A stretch of DNA of 64,000 nucleotides, from the NCBI RefSeq assembly GCF_013364155.1, contig NZ_CP054916.1:2355001-2419000 (forward strand), read 5' to 3'. Both the position numbers and the translations under genes were made by a program. Below, in pieces: positions 8,158 through 16,968 of this stretch (its first letter is position 1; each line of letters opens with the position of its first letter). The notes under the pieces are model-generated. The model made no database searches and was not told where the DNA came from. It was given only the letters and a program-made list of their open reading frames with translations. The stretch comes from Streptomyces sp. NA02950 (GTDB lineage Bacteria > Actinomycetota > Actinomycetes > Streptomycetales > Streptomycetaceae).

Positions 8158-9183
8158 GAGGCCTCCGGCCTTGCTGTCGGCGCCCCGGGCGGCGCGTCCC
8201 GCACGTCCCGCACGTCCTGCGCACCTGGCGGGTCCGCCGCGTCCGCCACGGAGCGGATGTGCCACGGCGGGTGGGCGGTGAGCAGGGCCCGCAGCAGTGC
8301 GTCGGAGTGCGCCGCCCCGACCGTCATCCGTATGCGACGCCGCTCCGCGCCGTCCGCGGCCGGTCCGACGGCGGGCGCGGGCCCGGACACCGGTGACTCG
8401 CAGCGCGGCGCGCCCGGCAGATCCGGCGGAAGCTCGGCGTCCGGCGGGCCCACGGCCACGACCGTCACCCGCGGCTCCGCGGCACCTGCCGAGGTCCGCC
8501 ACGGCGTGTCCGACATCCCGGCGGCAGGTCCCGCACCCGACGGGTCCGGCGGGCTCCCGCCCGCGGTCGGCGGCCCCAGCGGCGTCAGGCGGGCGTCGGT
8601 GACGCGGAACACCGCGTCGGCGGCGCCGGACAGCCGTCGGGGGTCGTGATCCACGAAGACGACCGCGGCACCGTCGGCGACCCGCTCGGCGACGGCCGCG
8701 TCCAGTACGGTGCGCGCGGCCCGGTCGAGGCCGGTCCACGCCTCGTCGAGGACCAGCAGACCCGGGGCGCCGAGCAGCGCCTGTGCTACGGCCACCTTCT
8801 GGCTGGTGCCCTTGGACAGTTCGGCGAGCGGGGTGTCGGCGTGTTCGGCCGCGCCGAACCGTTCCAGCCACTCCCCCGCCCCACGCTCCGCCGCCGCCCG
8901 CCGCAGCCCGTGGATCCGGCCGAGGTGGGTGAGGTAGCCGCGGGCGGAGAAGGGGAGTTCGGCCGGGAACCGCTCCGGGTACGTACGCGGTGCGCGGGCG
9001 GCCGGTGATCCGGCCCGCGCTCGGTGCGTCGATCCCGGCGAGCAGCCGCAGCAGGGTGGACTTCCCGCTGCCGTTGGTGCCCTCCACGCGGGTCAGCGAG
9101 CCCGGCTCCAGCTCGAGGTCGACACCGCGCAGCACCCAGGGCCCGCCCAGGCCGTAGCGGCGGCCGACTCCTCGCAGTCTCAT
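8154..9183 (-). pseudogene. ABC transporter ATPase split by a one-base frameshift
   Basis: Read from ATG 9183 this gives a normal ABC ATPase start: GVDLELEPGSLTRVEG and Walker A EGTNGSGKSTLLRLLAG, then RTAYVP. There the frame runs into nonsense. Shifting by one base at 8975-8976 (CCCGGAGCG, one G too many) restores the protein: ERFPAELPFSARGYLTHLG, signature ELSKGTSQKVAVAQAL, Walker B LLVLDEAWTGLD and the H-loop histidine in VFVDHD, continuing to the TGA that overlaps the permease start. The whole region is 1,030 bases, one more than 343 codons. The C-terminal 120 residues are a variable Pro/Ala-rich extension. A TATGCT box lies 8 bases before the ATG. Confidence 0.85.
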
Positions 9184-9197
9184 GCCGGTCGAGCATA
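9184..9197 (-). promoter_or_regulatory. Probable leaderless promoter (-10 TATGCT) of the ABC operon
   Basis: TATGCT occupies 9192-9197 on the minus strand, 8 bases before the ATG at 9183; no purine-rich ribosome site lies between. Confidence 0.45.
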
Positions 9198-9227
9198 GGC
9201 CCGGCGAACCGGCCGCCGTGTCGTGGG

Positions 9228-9905
9228 TCAGTTGGCGCCGTCCTTCTCCGGCTTGGCCTCGCTCGGGCGCACGATCACGAACCCCTCCCCGTCCAGCCGG
9301 AGTTGGACGGCCTCGCCGGAACCGCCGCGCAGCATCGAGCCGAAGCTCTGCGAGCGGTGCAGCGAGGTGCGCAGGGCGGTGGTCCAGCCGACGACGGCGT
9401 CGGTGTCCACGCAGACCGGGTCGGTCGGGCTGACCGGGATGACGATGGGGTTGCCCTCGCATATGAGGCCGAGCCGTCCGCTGCCGCTGAACACGGTGTT
9501 GAACAGGCCGCCGCCCGTCATCCCCGCGCCCTTCATCATCTCGATCTCGTAGGTGAGGGAGGAGTCGAAGCACAGGACGTTGCGCCCGTTGATGGTGAGG
9601 CTGTCGCCGGCGGCGAGGTCCACGAGGAAGCAGTTGGCCGCCTCGTGGGCGAACCACGCCTCGCCCTTGCCGCGGACGACCATCAGCGCCAGCCCCTCAC
9701 CGGTGAGCGCGCGCTTGAGGAACGTGCCGACGCCCTGGCCGTGCTTCTCGAAGGAGAGGTCACCGCGGAAGGCGACCATGGCACCCTGGCGGGCGTAACA
9801 CTCGCCGTCGACGGCGTACTTGATCGACTTCGGATTCTGGAGGGTCATCCCCGGCGTGGTGGCCAACTGGGCCATGTACTCCGGAGAGAAGAGATCGCTC
9901 TGCAT
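9228..9905 (-). CDS. AIM24-family protein
   Basis: A 225-residue protein of the AIM24/DUF124 family, all-beta proteins with a TRAP-like fold. Recognisable segments are GEGLALMVVRGKGEAWFAHE, LTINGRNVLCFDSSL and MTGGGLFNTVFSGSGRLGL, the last a hallmark of the family. Yeast AIM24 shapes mitochondrial inner-membrane organisation; bacterial roles are largely unknown, and a cytoplasmic or membrane-associated scaffold is the usual guess. It is transcribed alone, divergently from the Pth2-like gene, sharing an 82-base intergenic region. Confidence 0.9.
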   Translation of the reverse strand: MQSDLFSPEYMAQLATTPGMTLQNPKSIKYAVDGECYARQGAMVAFRGDLSFEKHGQGVGTFLKRALTGEGLALMVVRGKGEAWFAHEAANCFLVDLAAGDSLTINGRNVLCFDSSLTYEIEMMKGAGMTGGGLFNTVFSGSGRLGLICEGNPIVIPVSPTDPVCVDTDAVVGWTTALRTSLHRSQSFGSMLRGGSGEAVQLRLDGEGFVIVRPSEAKPEKDGAN

Positions 9906-9974
9906 GTGCGCATAGTTCCGGGGTTACTGATCATTCCGCAATATCCGTCCCGCCCCCGGCCCGCGTCCTGCTGG

Positions 9975-9987
9975 CAGACTGGGGCGC
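9975..9987 (+). promoter_or_regulatory. Possible leaderless promoter (-10 CAGACT) of the Pth2-like gene
   Basis: CAGACT at 9975-9980 matches TANNNT except for its first base and lies 7 bases before the GTG at 9988; there is no ribosome site. Confidence 0.35.
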
Positions 9988-10782
9988 GTGACCAGCTCCG
10001 AAACCCACCCCGGGACCCGCTCCGGGACCAGCCCCCGCACCAGCCCCTTCCGTCATGCGGAGACCGGCCGGGACGCCGCGCCGCAGTTCGTCCTGCCCTT
10101 GGTGGTCCGGATCGAGAAGGCCGCGCCCCCGGCCCGTACCGACGCCCTGGAGACGGCGGCCCGCGCCGTGCTGGTGCTGCTGTCGGACGAGCGGGCGACC
10201 GGGGGCGGCGGCGAGTGGGCGGAGGCCGTACGGGCCTGGCAGGACGCCCGGATCCGCAAGGTCGTACGGCGGGCGCGCGGCGCGGAGTGGCGGCGCGCCG
10301 GGACGCTGCCGGGCATCACGCTCACGGGCCGGGCCGGGCGGGCGCCTGAGGGCGGGCAGGGCGACGGGTCCCCGCCGGCGGCCGAGGTGCGGGTGTTCCC
10401 GCCGGTGCCGCTGGACGGTTGGCCGAAGGAACTGGTCAAGCTCCAGGTGTCCGGCACCGACCTGGACGACCCGGAGCCACCGGCCGCGCCCGACCCCGCC
10501 GAACCGGTGCTGTGGATGAATCCGCATATCGACATGTCGGCGGGCAAGGCGATGGCCCAGGCCGGGCACGGCGCACAGCTCGCCTGGTGGGAGCTGGACG
10601 GCCCGACACGGGCGGCCTGGCGGGCGGCGGGCTTTCCGCTGGCCGTGCGTACGGCGTCCCCCGAGCGGTGGGACGCGCTGACGGCGAGCGGCCTGCCGGT
10701 GGTGCGGGACGCGGGCTTCACCGAGGTCACTCCGGGGTCCCGCACGGTGGTGGCGGACCACCCGTCGCTGCGGCGGCGCTGA
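9988..10782 (+). CDS. Peptidyl-tRNA hydrolase 2-like protein
   Basis: A 264-residue protein. The C-terminal part (about 168-262) resembles archaeal/eukaryotic peptidyl-tRNA hydrolase 2: MNPHIDMSAGKAMAQAGHGA contains the GK...AQ..H pattern of the active face, and it ends in a GFTEVTPGSRTVVADHP strand resembling the family's closing motif. The N-terminal 165 residues are unlike Pth2 and include a helical segment and a Gly/Pro-rich stretch. Pth2 enzymes recycle peptidyl-tRNA; whether this actinobacterial form does so is inference. Start GTG 9988 fits a leaderless message. Confidence 0.78.
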   Translation: MTSSETHPGTRSGTSPRTSPFRHAETGRDAAPQFVLPLVVRIEKAAPPARTDALETAARAVLVLLSDERATGGGGEWAEAVRAWQDARIRKVVRRARGAEWRRAGTLPGITLTGRAGRAPEGGQGDGSPPAAEVRVFPPVPLDGWPKELVKLQVSGTDLDDPEPPAAPDPAEPVLWMNPHIDMSAGKAMAQAGHGAQLAWWELDGPTRAAWRAAGFPLAVRTASPERWDALTASGLPVVRDAGFTEVTPGSRTVVADHPSLRRR

Positions 10783-10828
10783 CCGCCGCAGCGACGGCGA
10801 CGGCGCCCGACCGGAACGGTGCGGGCGC

Positions 10829-11740
10829 TCAGCCGGTGGTGCGGCGCCTGCTGCGGATCGCCCGCGCGACCACCGGCGGCAGGACATCGGCGGCGAGCCG
10901 CCGGACCGGGGAGCGCCCGGGGCGGCCCGCCGCGTCCGCGGAGGCCGACGGTGCGTCCGGCGCGGACTCCCGCGGCTCCTGGGCGTAGCGGGAGCGCGGC
11001 GCGGCCGGGTTCGGCGGCTTGCCGGAGAACCGCAGCACCCGCCGCCCCGCGATCTCCTGCACGCTCGTGTGCATCGTCGACCGCCATTCCTCGTCGGCGA
11101 GCAGCTCGTCCTGCAACGGCCCGGGGTCGCCCCAGGTGCCGTAGAGCTTCTGGGTACTGAGACACACCGGCCGCAGCCCCCGGGTGAACACCGCCTCCCA
11201 GGTGGCGGCGGCCACGCCCGGGGTGTGTTCGGAGCGGAAGTCGTCGAGGACGACGAGGCCACCGGGGGCCAGCGCGGTGTGCGCGGTGTCGATGTCGCCC
11301 GCCACGTGCTCGTACAGATGCGAGGCGTCGACGTGCACGAAGCGGCAGCTGTCCGGGCCGACGTGGCGTGGCACCACGGAGGTCGGCCCCTGGAGGACGT
11401 GGGGCAGCTCGTCGTGGAAGGCGAGGTAGTTCTGCTCGAAGGCGGTGCGGGTGAGGGTGGCGTACGACTTGCGGGCCTCGGCCGCGTTCTGCTCGTCCGG
11501 CGCGTCGGCGTCGAAGAGGTCGCAGACCGTGAAGCGCTCGCCCCTGCGCAGATAGGCCGCGGTGAAGATGGCGCTCTTGCCCATGTAGGCGCCCATCTCC
11601 AGGAGGTCTCCGCGCTGCTCGTGGCGCTCCTGACGGGTCAGGAAGCGGTCGAACAGCACTTGGTCAAGGCTGGGGAACCACCCCTTGACGTCGTTGAGGC
11701 TGCGGGGACGTTGCGCTGCTCGCGCGGTGGTGGCCGTCAT
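10829..11740 (-). CDS. Class I SAM-dependent methyltransferase (TylF/Methyltransf_24-like)
   Basis: A 303-residue cytoplasmic protein. SAM-binding motif I is LLEMGAYMGKSA (about 46-57); FVHVDASHLYEHVAGDID and LVVLDDF give the metal-binding aspartates typical of TylF-like and Methyltransf_24 enzymes that methylate sugar or small-molecule hydroxyls. The C-terminal 70 residues are a Pro/Arg/Ala-rich tail ending in a basic region and may contact a membrane or nucleic acid. It is alone on its strand, so the substrate is unknown; modification of a surface or secondary-metabolite sugar is possible. Confidence 0.82.
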   Translation of the reverse strand: MTATTARAAQRPRSLNDVKGWFPSLDQVLFDRFLTRQERHEQRGDLLEMGAYMGKSAIFTAAYLRRGERFTVCDLFDADAPDEQNAAEARKSYATLTRTAFEQNYLAFHDELPHVLQGPTSVVPRHVGPDSCRFVHVDASHLYEHVAGDIDTAHTALAPGGLVVLDDFRSEHTPGVAAATWEAVFTRGLRPVCLSTQKLYGTWGDPGPLQDELLADEEWRSTMHTSVQEIAGRRVLRFSGKPPNPAAPRSRYAQEPRESAPDAPSASADAAGRPGRSPVRRLAADVLPPVVARAIRSRRRTTG

Positions 11741-11759
11741 GCTGCTCTCAGTTCCTCGG

Positions 11760-11795
11760 TTGCGTGCGGTGCGTAAGTTGCGTGCGGTGCGTGCG
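11760..11795. repeat. 18-base direct repeat, two copies
   Basis: TTGCGTGCGGTGCGTAAG (11760-11777) is repeated immediately as TTGCGTGCGGTGCGTGCG (11778-11795). It lies just upstream of the methyltransferase start in a 269-base gap (11741-12009). The rest of the gap holds no gene, only an AT-richer stretch around 11880-11945 that could contain a promoter. Confidence 0.7.
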
Positions 11796-12009
11796 TGGCG
11801 TTCTGAGCGGCGTCCGGAAGACGTGAAGAGACGTGGGTGGCCGCCACGCTGACAGCGGAAGGCAACGTCGGAGGGTCCCTGTGGTGTGTGTTGTGTGACC
11901 GAAAAAGCGAGATGAAGTGATGTCCACATCAGTACGAACCCGGGCATAGCGGGGCGCTGCGAGGCTGGAAATCGACCGGGAGGAGGACGGCGGGAGGCCC
12001 GGTGGCCGT

Positions 12010-13134
12010 TCAGAAGCGGAGGGCCGCCGCGATACGGTCGCAGCCGGACAGGGCCCCGTCCGGGACGAAGGCGACCTCGCTGCCGGTGTCCAGCGCGGCC
12101 TCGATGATCTCGTCCACGATGTCCTCCTGCACGGCCGCGCCGTGCTCGGCGGCGCTCAGCTCGGCCGGGTCGACCGGGCTCAGATGCTCGCCGGTGACCC
12201 GGACCGGCTGCTGGTAGTTCTCCTCGACGACCAGCAGATCGATCCGGCCCTCGCGGGCCACCTGCCACACCTCCTCCAGCCCGGCGGCGAAGGCGCGCCG
12301 CCCCTGGGCCTGCTCGGTGCGCCGGATGACGCGCTCGGTGTGGCGGGCCGCCTGCTCGCCCAGCGCCGGGCGCAGCGCCTCGGCGAGCGCCCTGGCGGGG
12401 CCCCCGGCCAGTCCGCCCTTGGGCACCCGGCTCACGGCGGCCTTCGCCGCCGTGCCCACCTCGTCCAGCAGGCTGAGCACGGGGGCGAGCCCGACCAGGT
12501 AGAGCGGGCGGCGATCGGTCGCGAGCAGACCGTCGAGCCCGGCGTCGACCTGTCGCAGATACTGCCGGGTGCGCTCGTCGTCGTAGATGCCGGGCGCGTT
12601 GCCGATCCGCTCCTCGCGCTCGACGTCCTCGTTGTCGCCCGGCTCGGGCTCCATCGGGAACCCCGCCACGCGCACCTGCTGGAGCGAGCCGTTGGATCCG
12701 GCCCACAGCGCGGTGCGGTCCGAGGCGACGGCGAGCACCCAGTACGGGCGGGTCCGCTCGCGCGCCGCGACCAGGTTGCGGGTGAGGAAGGTGTCGCTGA
12801 GGACGACGCGCTCGGGCGCCGTCCTCGGCAGCGACCAGACCTCGTACTCCCCCTTCGCCGCGAAGATCACGAGCGAGTCCAGGGCGTAGCGCAGATCCGC
12901 GTCGGCCACGGCGCGGTCGAGCTGCCCGCTGATGTCGAAGCGGGCCTCGCGCGGGACGTCGGGAGCCGCCTCCAGACGTCGTTTGGCCTCGGCGACGAGG
13001 TTGCGCAGCCGCACCGAGTCCTGTGCGTTGTGGGTTTCGCGGCGGAGGGTCGGGAGGGTGATGGTGACCGCCGGATAGGGCCTCTTGGCGCGGAGGGCGG
13101 TCAGCGTGCGGGATGTCAGACCTGTGGTGCGCAT
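12010..13134 (-). CDS. Bacterial archaeo-eukaryotic release factor-like protein (baeRF3-type)
   Basis: A 374-residue protein resembling the bacterial homologues of eukaryotic/archaeal release factor eRF1. It opens with a strand-rich N-terminal domain (YPAVTITLPT) and has a central RNase-H-like domain with RRPLYLVGLAPVLSLLDEV. The C-terminal domain includes RIDLLVVEENYQQP and the final GSEVAFVPDGALSGCDRIAAALRF, similar to the C-terminal domain of eRF1/Pelota. The GGQ loop that triggers peptide release is not seen, so a role on stalled ribosomes is only a proposal. ATG 13134 is preferred over the adjacent ATG at 13137 because AGAGG then has better spacing. Confidence 0.8.
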   Translation of the reverse strand: MRTTGLTSRTLTALRAKRPYPAVTITLPTLRRETHNAQDSVRLRNLVAEAKRRLEAAPDVPREARFDISGQLDRAVADADLRYALDSLVIFAAKGEYEVWSLPRTAPERVVLSDTFLTRNLVAARERTRPYWVLAVASDRTALWAGSNGSLQQVRVAGFPMEPEPGDNEDVEREERIGNAPGIYDDERTRQYLRQVDAGLDGLLATDRRPLYLVGLAPVLSLLDEVGTAAKAAVSRVPKGGLAGGPARALAEALRPALGEQAARHTERVIRRTEQAQGRRAFAAGLEEVWQVAREGRIDLLVVEENYQQPVRVTGEHLSPVDPAELSAAEHGAAVQEDIVDEIIEAALDTGSEVAFVPDGALSGCDRIAAALRF

Positions 13135-13327
13135 CATTGCCTCTCAACGCTGGTCATCACAGGATCGCCCAGGAGTGGCGGGGTCGCATCACGGAGCGGG
13201 GGCGGCGCCGTGGGGGGACGGCCGTGGGGACGGGGGTCGGGGGGCCCGGCCCTCCCCCGGGCCCCCGGAACCCTTACGGTCCGGTGACGGCGCGGCGCGT
13301 GGGCGGGCCGCGCGCCGTTCCGCGGCC

Positions 13328-13340
13328 TAGCGTCGCCACC
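13328..13340 (+). promoter_or_regulatory. Probable leaderless promoter (-10 TAGCGT) of the epimerase gene
   Basis: TAGCGT at 13328-13333 lies 7 bases before ATG 13341 with no ribosome site. The 206-base divergent region also holds a GC hairpin, GGGGGCCCGG (13240-13249) paired with CCGGGCCCCC (13257-13266). Confidence 0.5.
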
Positions 13341-14438
13341 ATGCGCGTACTGGTCACCGGAGGCGCGGGCTTCATCGGCTCGCACATCGTCACCGCTCTC
13401 ACCGCCCACGGCCATGAGCCGGTCGTCCTCGACGCCCTGCTCCCGGCCGCCCACCCGGCACCGCCGCCGCTGCCCGACGCGGAGTGGATCCACGCCGACG
13501 TACGGGACCGCCTGGCGGTGGACGCGGCGCTGCGCGGCGTGGAGGCGGTCTGCCACCAGGCGGCGATGGTCGGCCTCGGCAAGGACTTCGCGGACGCGCC
13601 GGACTACGTCGGCTGCAATGACCTGGGCACCGCCGTGCTGCTGGCGGGGATGGCCGAGCGCGGGGTGCGGACCCTGGTGCTCGCCGGGTCGATGGTGGTG
13701 TACGGGGAGGGCCGCTACGACTGCCCCCGGCACGGGTGGGTGCGGCCCGGCCCGCGCGCGGAGGCGGACCTCGCGGCGGGCCGCTTCGAACCGCCCTGCC
13801 CGGAGTGCGGCACCCCGCTGGTGGCGGGGCTGGTCGCGGAGGACGCCCCGGCCGATCCGCGCAATGTGTACGCCACGACGAAGCTGGCCCAGGAGCACCT
13901 GGCGGCGGCGTGGGCGCGGGCGGTGGACGGCCGTGCGGTGTCGCTGCGCTACCACAACGTCTACGGCCCGGGGATGCCGCGCGACACCCCCTACGCGGGT
14001 GTCGCCTCGTTCTTCCGCTCGGCGCTCGCGCGCGGGGAGGCACCGACCGTGTTCGAGGACGGCGGGCAGCGCCGGGACTTCATCCACGTACGCGATGTGG
14101 CCGCGGCCAATGTCGCCGCGCTGGAGGCGGCGGTGGGCGGGGCGGACACGGCGGCGGACGCGGCACCCCTGGGCGCGCTGACCGCGTACAACACCGGCAG
14201 CGACGATCCGCACACGGTGGGCGAGATGGCCGGGGCCCTGGCGGAGGCCCACGGCGGCCCGGCACCGGTGGTCACCGGCGCGTACCGCATGGGGGACGTC
14301 CGCCACATCACGGCCTCGTCGCGGCGGATCCGGGAGCGGCTGGGGTGGCGGGCGACGGTTCCGTTCACGGAGGGCATGACCCAATTCGCCCGAGCCCCCC
14401 AGCGCGCGACCGCCCGCCGCCCCCACCCGGTCCCCTAG
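13341..14438 (+). CDS. NAD-dependent nucleotide-sugar epimerase with zinc-ribbon insert
   Basis: A 365-residue extended short-chain dehydrogenase. It has the NAD-binding GGAGFIGSH (7-15) and the catalytic YATTK (about 176-180) with serine from LAGSMVVYGE. The family's usual substrate loops follow (RYHNVYGPGMPRDTPYAG and RRDFIHVRDVA). An insertion between the Ser and Tyr motifs contains DCPRHGW and, after 27 residues, CPECG, a likely zinc ribbon. Similar inserts occur, as I recall, in dTDP-L-rhamnose 4-epimerases, which makes that the best guess for activity. It opens a group of sugar and envelope genes reaching to 24,443. Confidence 0.83.
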   Translation: MRVLVTGGAGFIGSHIVTALTAHGHEPVVLDALLPAAHPAPPPLPDAEWIHADVRDRLAVDAALRGVEAVCHQAAMVGLGKDFADAPDYVGCNDLGTAVLLAGMAERGVRTLVLAGSMVVYGEGRYDCPRHGWVRPGPRAEADLAAGRFEPPCPECGTPLVAGLVAEDAPADPRNVYATTKLAQEHLAAAWARAVDGRAVSLRYHNVYGPGMPRDTPYAGVASFFRSALARGEAPTVFEDGGQRRDFIHVRDVAAANVAALEAAVGGADTAADAAPLGALTAYNTGSDDPHTVGEMAGALAEAHGGPAPVVTGAYRMGDVRHITASSRRIRERLGWRATVPFTEGMTQFARAPQRATARRPHPVP

Positions 14439-14969
14439 ACGCCTGCTCCCGAGCCCGCGGACACCCCCGCCTCGCCGCCGTCGCGGCCCACGACCGGCCC
14501 CGGGGCGGCGGGGCCCCGGGACCGGGCCCGGTGGCCCACCGGCTTGCCGGCCGTCCCGAACCCCTGCGCGGTGGCAGGACGTGGTGCCCGCCCAGGAGAC
14601 ACCCGCGACCGGCGGCGACGGCCGTGACCGCCACCGACCCGTCCATGGAGCCCACGGGACAAGCGCGAGGCCCCGGCCCGTCCCGGAGGACGCCGCCCCT
14701 CCGGAGGCGCGGGCGTGCGTCCCGTCCGCGGCCCGCCGCGCACGGTGCGGCCACGGCACCCCGCCGCGGCGCCCGACAGCAACGGCCGTTGCCACCCTCC
14801 GCGGGGCGGGGCGCCCACCCCAGGCCGGGCCGAACCGCTCACGCCCGCGCCGCAGGGAGACGGACCACCGCAGCCCGCCCCCGCCGCAGGGCGGAACGCG
14901 GACGCGGCGCCCCGCGGCCACGCCCCGACGGCGCAGCCGTCGCCCGGCGCCCCGGCCGGGCCGAACCGC
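14439..14969. other. 531-base gap without a recognisable gene
   Basis: Very GC-rich sequence between the convergent epimerase and histidine-kinase genes. All open frames are Pro/Arg/Ala runs with no family resemblance. At 14823-14866 there is a 39/44-base copy of the histidine-kinase 3' end (14954-14997). No other structure is convincing. Confidence 0.6.
14823..14866 (-). repeat. Partial copy of the histidine-kinase 3' end
   Basis: These 44 bases match 14954-14997 at 39 positions. On the minus strand the copy still reads VRLPAAR followed by TGA, the same tail as the intact kinase, so it looks like a decayed duplicate of the gene's last codons and downstream flank. Confidence 0.6.
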
Positions 14970-16082
14970 CTACCCCCGCGCCGCCGGGAGGCGGACCTCG
15001 AAGCAACAGCCGCCGATGACGTTGTGGACCGCCGCGCGGCCGTCGTGGGCTTCGACGATGCCGCGGACGATGGCGAGGCCCAGGCCCGCGCCCGCCGGGG
15101 GGGTGCGGGCGTGGCTGCCGCGCCAGCCGGTGTCGAAGACGCGCGGGAGGTCCTCTTCGGGGATGCCGCCGCAGCCGTCCGTGACCGACAGCACGACGTG
15201 GTCCGCCTCGCGCTGGGCGGCGACGGCGACCGTGCCGTCGGCCGGGGTGCGGCGGATGGCGTTGATGAGGAGGTTGCCCAGGACGCGGGTCATCTCCTTG
15301 CCGTCGGCCTCGATCGGGACGGGGTCGATGGGATTGCCGATCAGCCGTACGCCCAGCTCACGGGCGAGCGGATCGGCACCCGCGAGGGCGTCGCCGACGA
15401 GGTCGTAGACGGAGATCCGGGTGAGGGTGAGGGACAGCGCCCCCGCGTGGATGCGGGAGAGTTCGAAGAGGTCGCCGACCATGTCGTTGAGCCGTTCCAC
15501 CTCGGTCCGGATCTGGCGCAGATAGCGCTCCGGATCAGGGACCATCCCGTCCTCCAGCGCCTCGGACATCGCGCGCAGACCGGCCAGCGGGGTGCGCAGA
15601 TCGTGGGAAATCCAGGCGACGAGCTCACGGCGCGAGGACTCCAGGGCCCGTTCGCGTGTCCGCGATTCGGCCAGTTTGGCGCTGGTGTCGGCCAGTGCGC
15701 GGCCGAGAGCGGCGAGTTCGGCGGTGGCCTCGCCGTCGGGGGCGGCGAAGTTTCCGCCGTCGCCGAAGGAACGGGCGGCCTGCGCCAGCGCGTTGCTGCG
15801 CGCCACGACCCAGCGGCCCAGCAGCAGCGCGGTGGCCATCGACACCACGGCGGCCATGGCGCAGACGGTGGTGACGACCGTCAGGTCGTGCGCGGACAGG
15901 AACATGGCCCACGCGACGGCGAGCGTGCCCGCCAGCATGGCGGTCACCGTGACGGCGGCGACGACGGTGAGGGACACGACGACGGACCGTCCGCGCAGCA
16001 GCCGCAGCGCCAGCGCGCCGAGCAGACCGGCCGCGGCGGCGCCGAGGAAGGCGAAAAGGGCCATCAGGAGCACGTCTCGCAC
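14970..16082 (-). CDS. Sensor histidine kinase
   Basis: A 370-residue membrane kinase. Two hydrophobic regions (about 4-30 and 35-62), then a third at about 68-88, anchor it with little extracellular loop, so it may sense within the membrane. A HAMP-like linker precedes the dimerisation helix with phospho-acceptor His160 in WISHDLRTPL. The ATPase domain has the N box LLINAIRRTP, G1 VTDGCGGIP and G2 GAGLGLAIV. It starts 5 bases after the response-regulator stop and is co-transcribed with it. The stimulus is unknown; position suggests control of the neighbouring glycan genes. Confidence 0.93.
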   Translation of the reverse strand: MRDVLLMALFAFLGAAAAGLLGALALRLLRGRSVVVSLTVVAAVTVTAMLAGTLAVAWAMFLSAHDLTVVTTVCAMAAVVSMATALLLGRWVVARSNALAQAARSFGDGGNFAAPDGEATAELAALGRALADTSAKLAESRTRERALESSRRELVAWISHDLRTPLAGLRAMSEALEDGMVPDPERYLRQIRTEVERLNDMVGDLFELSRIHAGALSLTLTRISVYDLVGDALAGADPLARELGVRLIGNPIDPVPIEADGKEMTRVLGNLLINAIRRTPADGTVAVAAQREADHVVLSVTDGCGGIPEEDLPRVFDTGWRGSHARTPPAGAGLGLAIVRGIVEAHDGRAAVHNVIGGCCFEVRLPAARG

Positions 16083-16087
16083 GGCGA

Positions 16088-16858
16088 TCAGCCCTCGCGG
16101 TCCGCGGTCTGGGACGAGGGGGTGTCGAAGCGGTAGCCGACGCCCCAGACCGTCTGGATGAGGCGCGGTGCGCCCGGATCGTCCTCGATCTTGCCGCGCA
16201 GCCGCCGCACATGGACGGTGACCGTGGACAGATCGCCGAAGTCCCAGCCCCAGACGTCCCGCATCAGCTCCTCGCGGGTGCAGGCCACTCCGGGGTGGCG
16301 CAGCAGATGGGCCAGCAGGTCGAACTCACGGAGGGTGAGGGCGAGTTCGCGGCCGTCACGGGTGGCGCGGCGGGCGGTGGGGTCGAGGGTGATCCCGGCG
16401 TGCCGGAGCACCCCGTCCGGCCGGGCGGGGCCGCCCGCGCCGCCGGGCGTCCCGCCCAGGGGGGCACCCCGCGGACCGGTGCGGCTGCGGCGGAGTACCG
16501 ACTCCACGCGCAGCACCAGTTCGCGCGGGCTGAACGGCTTGGTCACGTAGTCGTCCGCGCCGATCTCCAGGCCGAGGATCCGGTCGTCCTCGTCACCGCG
16601 CGCGGTGAGCATGATGACCGGCACCGGCCCCTGGTCGCGGAGCGTGCGGCACACCTGGAGCCCGTCCATGCCCGGCAGCATCAGATCGAGGACGACCAGG
16701 TCGGGCCAGCGGGCGGCGGCGCGGGCGAGCGCCTCGGGGCCGTCGGCGGCCCGGTCGACGTCATAGCCCGCGCGGTCGAGGTATCCGGCGACGACCTCGG
16801 CGACGGTCGGGTCGTCGTCCACGACGAGGACCCGGCCGTGGGTGGGGGTCTGCTGCAT
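16088..16858 (-). CDS. OmpR/PhoB-type response regulator
   Basis: A 256-residue regulator. The receiver has the acidic pocket VVDDDP, phospho-acceptor Asp58 in VLDLMLPGMDG and the lysine in DDYVTKPF. A Gly/Pro/Arg-rich linker (about 130-155) leads to a winged-helix DNA-binding domain ending in STVTVHVRRLRGKIEDDP and VWGVGYRF. The pair with the following kinase is transcribed leftward from the divergent region shared with glycosyltransferase 2. Start ATG 16858 has GAGG about 8 bases upstream. Confidence 0.94.
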   Translation of the reverse strand: MQQTPTHGRVLVVDDDPTVAEVVAGYLDRAGYDVDRAADGPEALARAAARWPDLVVLDLMLPGMDGLQVCRTLRDQGPVPVIMLTARGDEDDRILGLEIGADDYVTKPFSPRELVLRVESVLRRSRTGPRGAPLGGTPGGAGGPARPDGVLRHAGITLDPTARRATRDGRELALTLREFDLLAHLLRHPGVACTREELMRDVWGWDFGDLSTVTVHVRRLRGKIEDDPGAPRLIQTVWGVGYRFDTPSSQTADREG

Positions 16859-16968
16859 TCCCCCAGCCTCGCACCGAGCCGGGCCCGGGCCCACCCCGGG
16901 CGGACGGGGACCGGGCGACGTCCGCGTTTCGTAAGGAGCTGAAGCCCGAAATGTCGCTTTCTTCTTCG

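Noticed and set aside
8786..9196. Separate 136-codon gene in the ABC region
   Set aside because: It is a third-frame reading of the frameshifted ATPase and contains no domain of its own.
14439..14969. Possible small genes in the gap after the epimerase
   Set aside because: Frames lack ribosome sites and are Arg/Pro runs; only the kinase-tail copy is meaningful.
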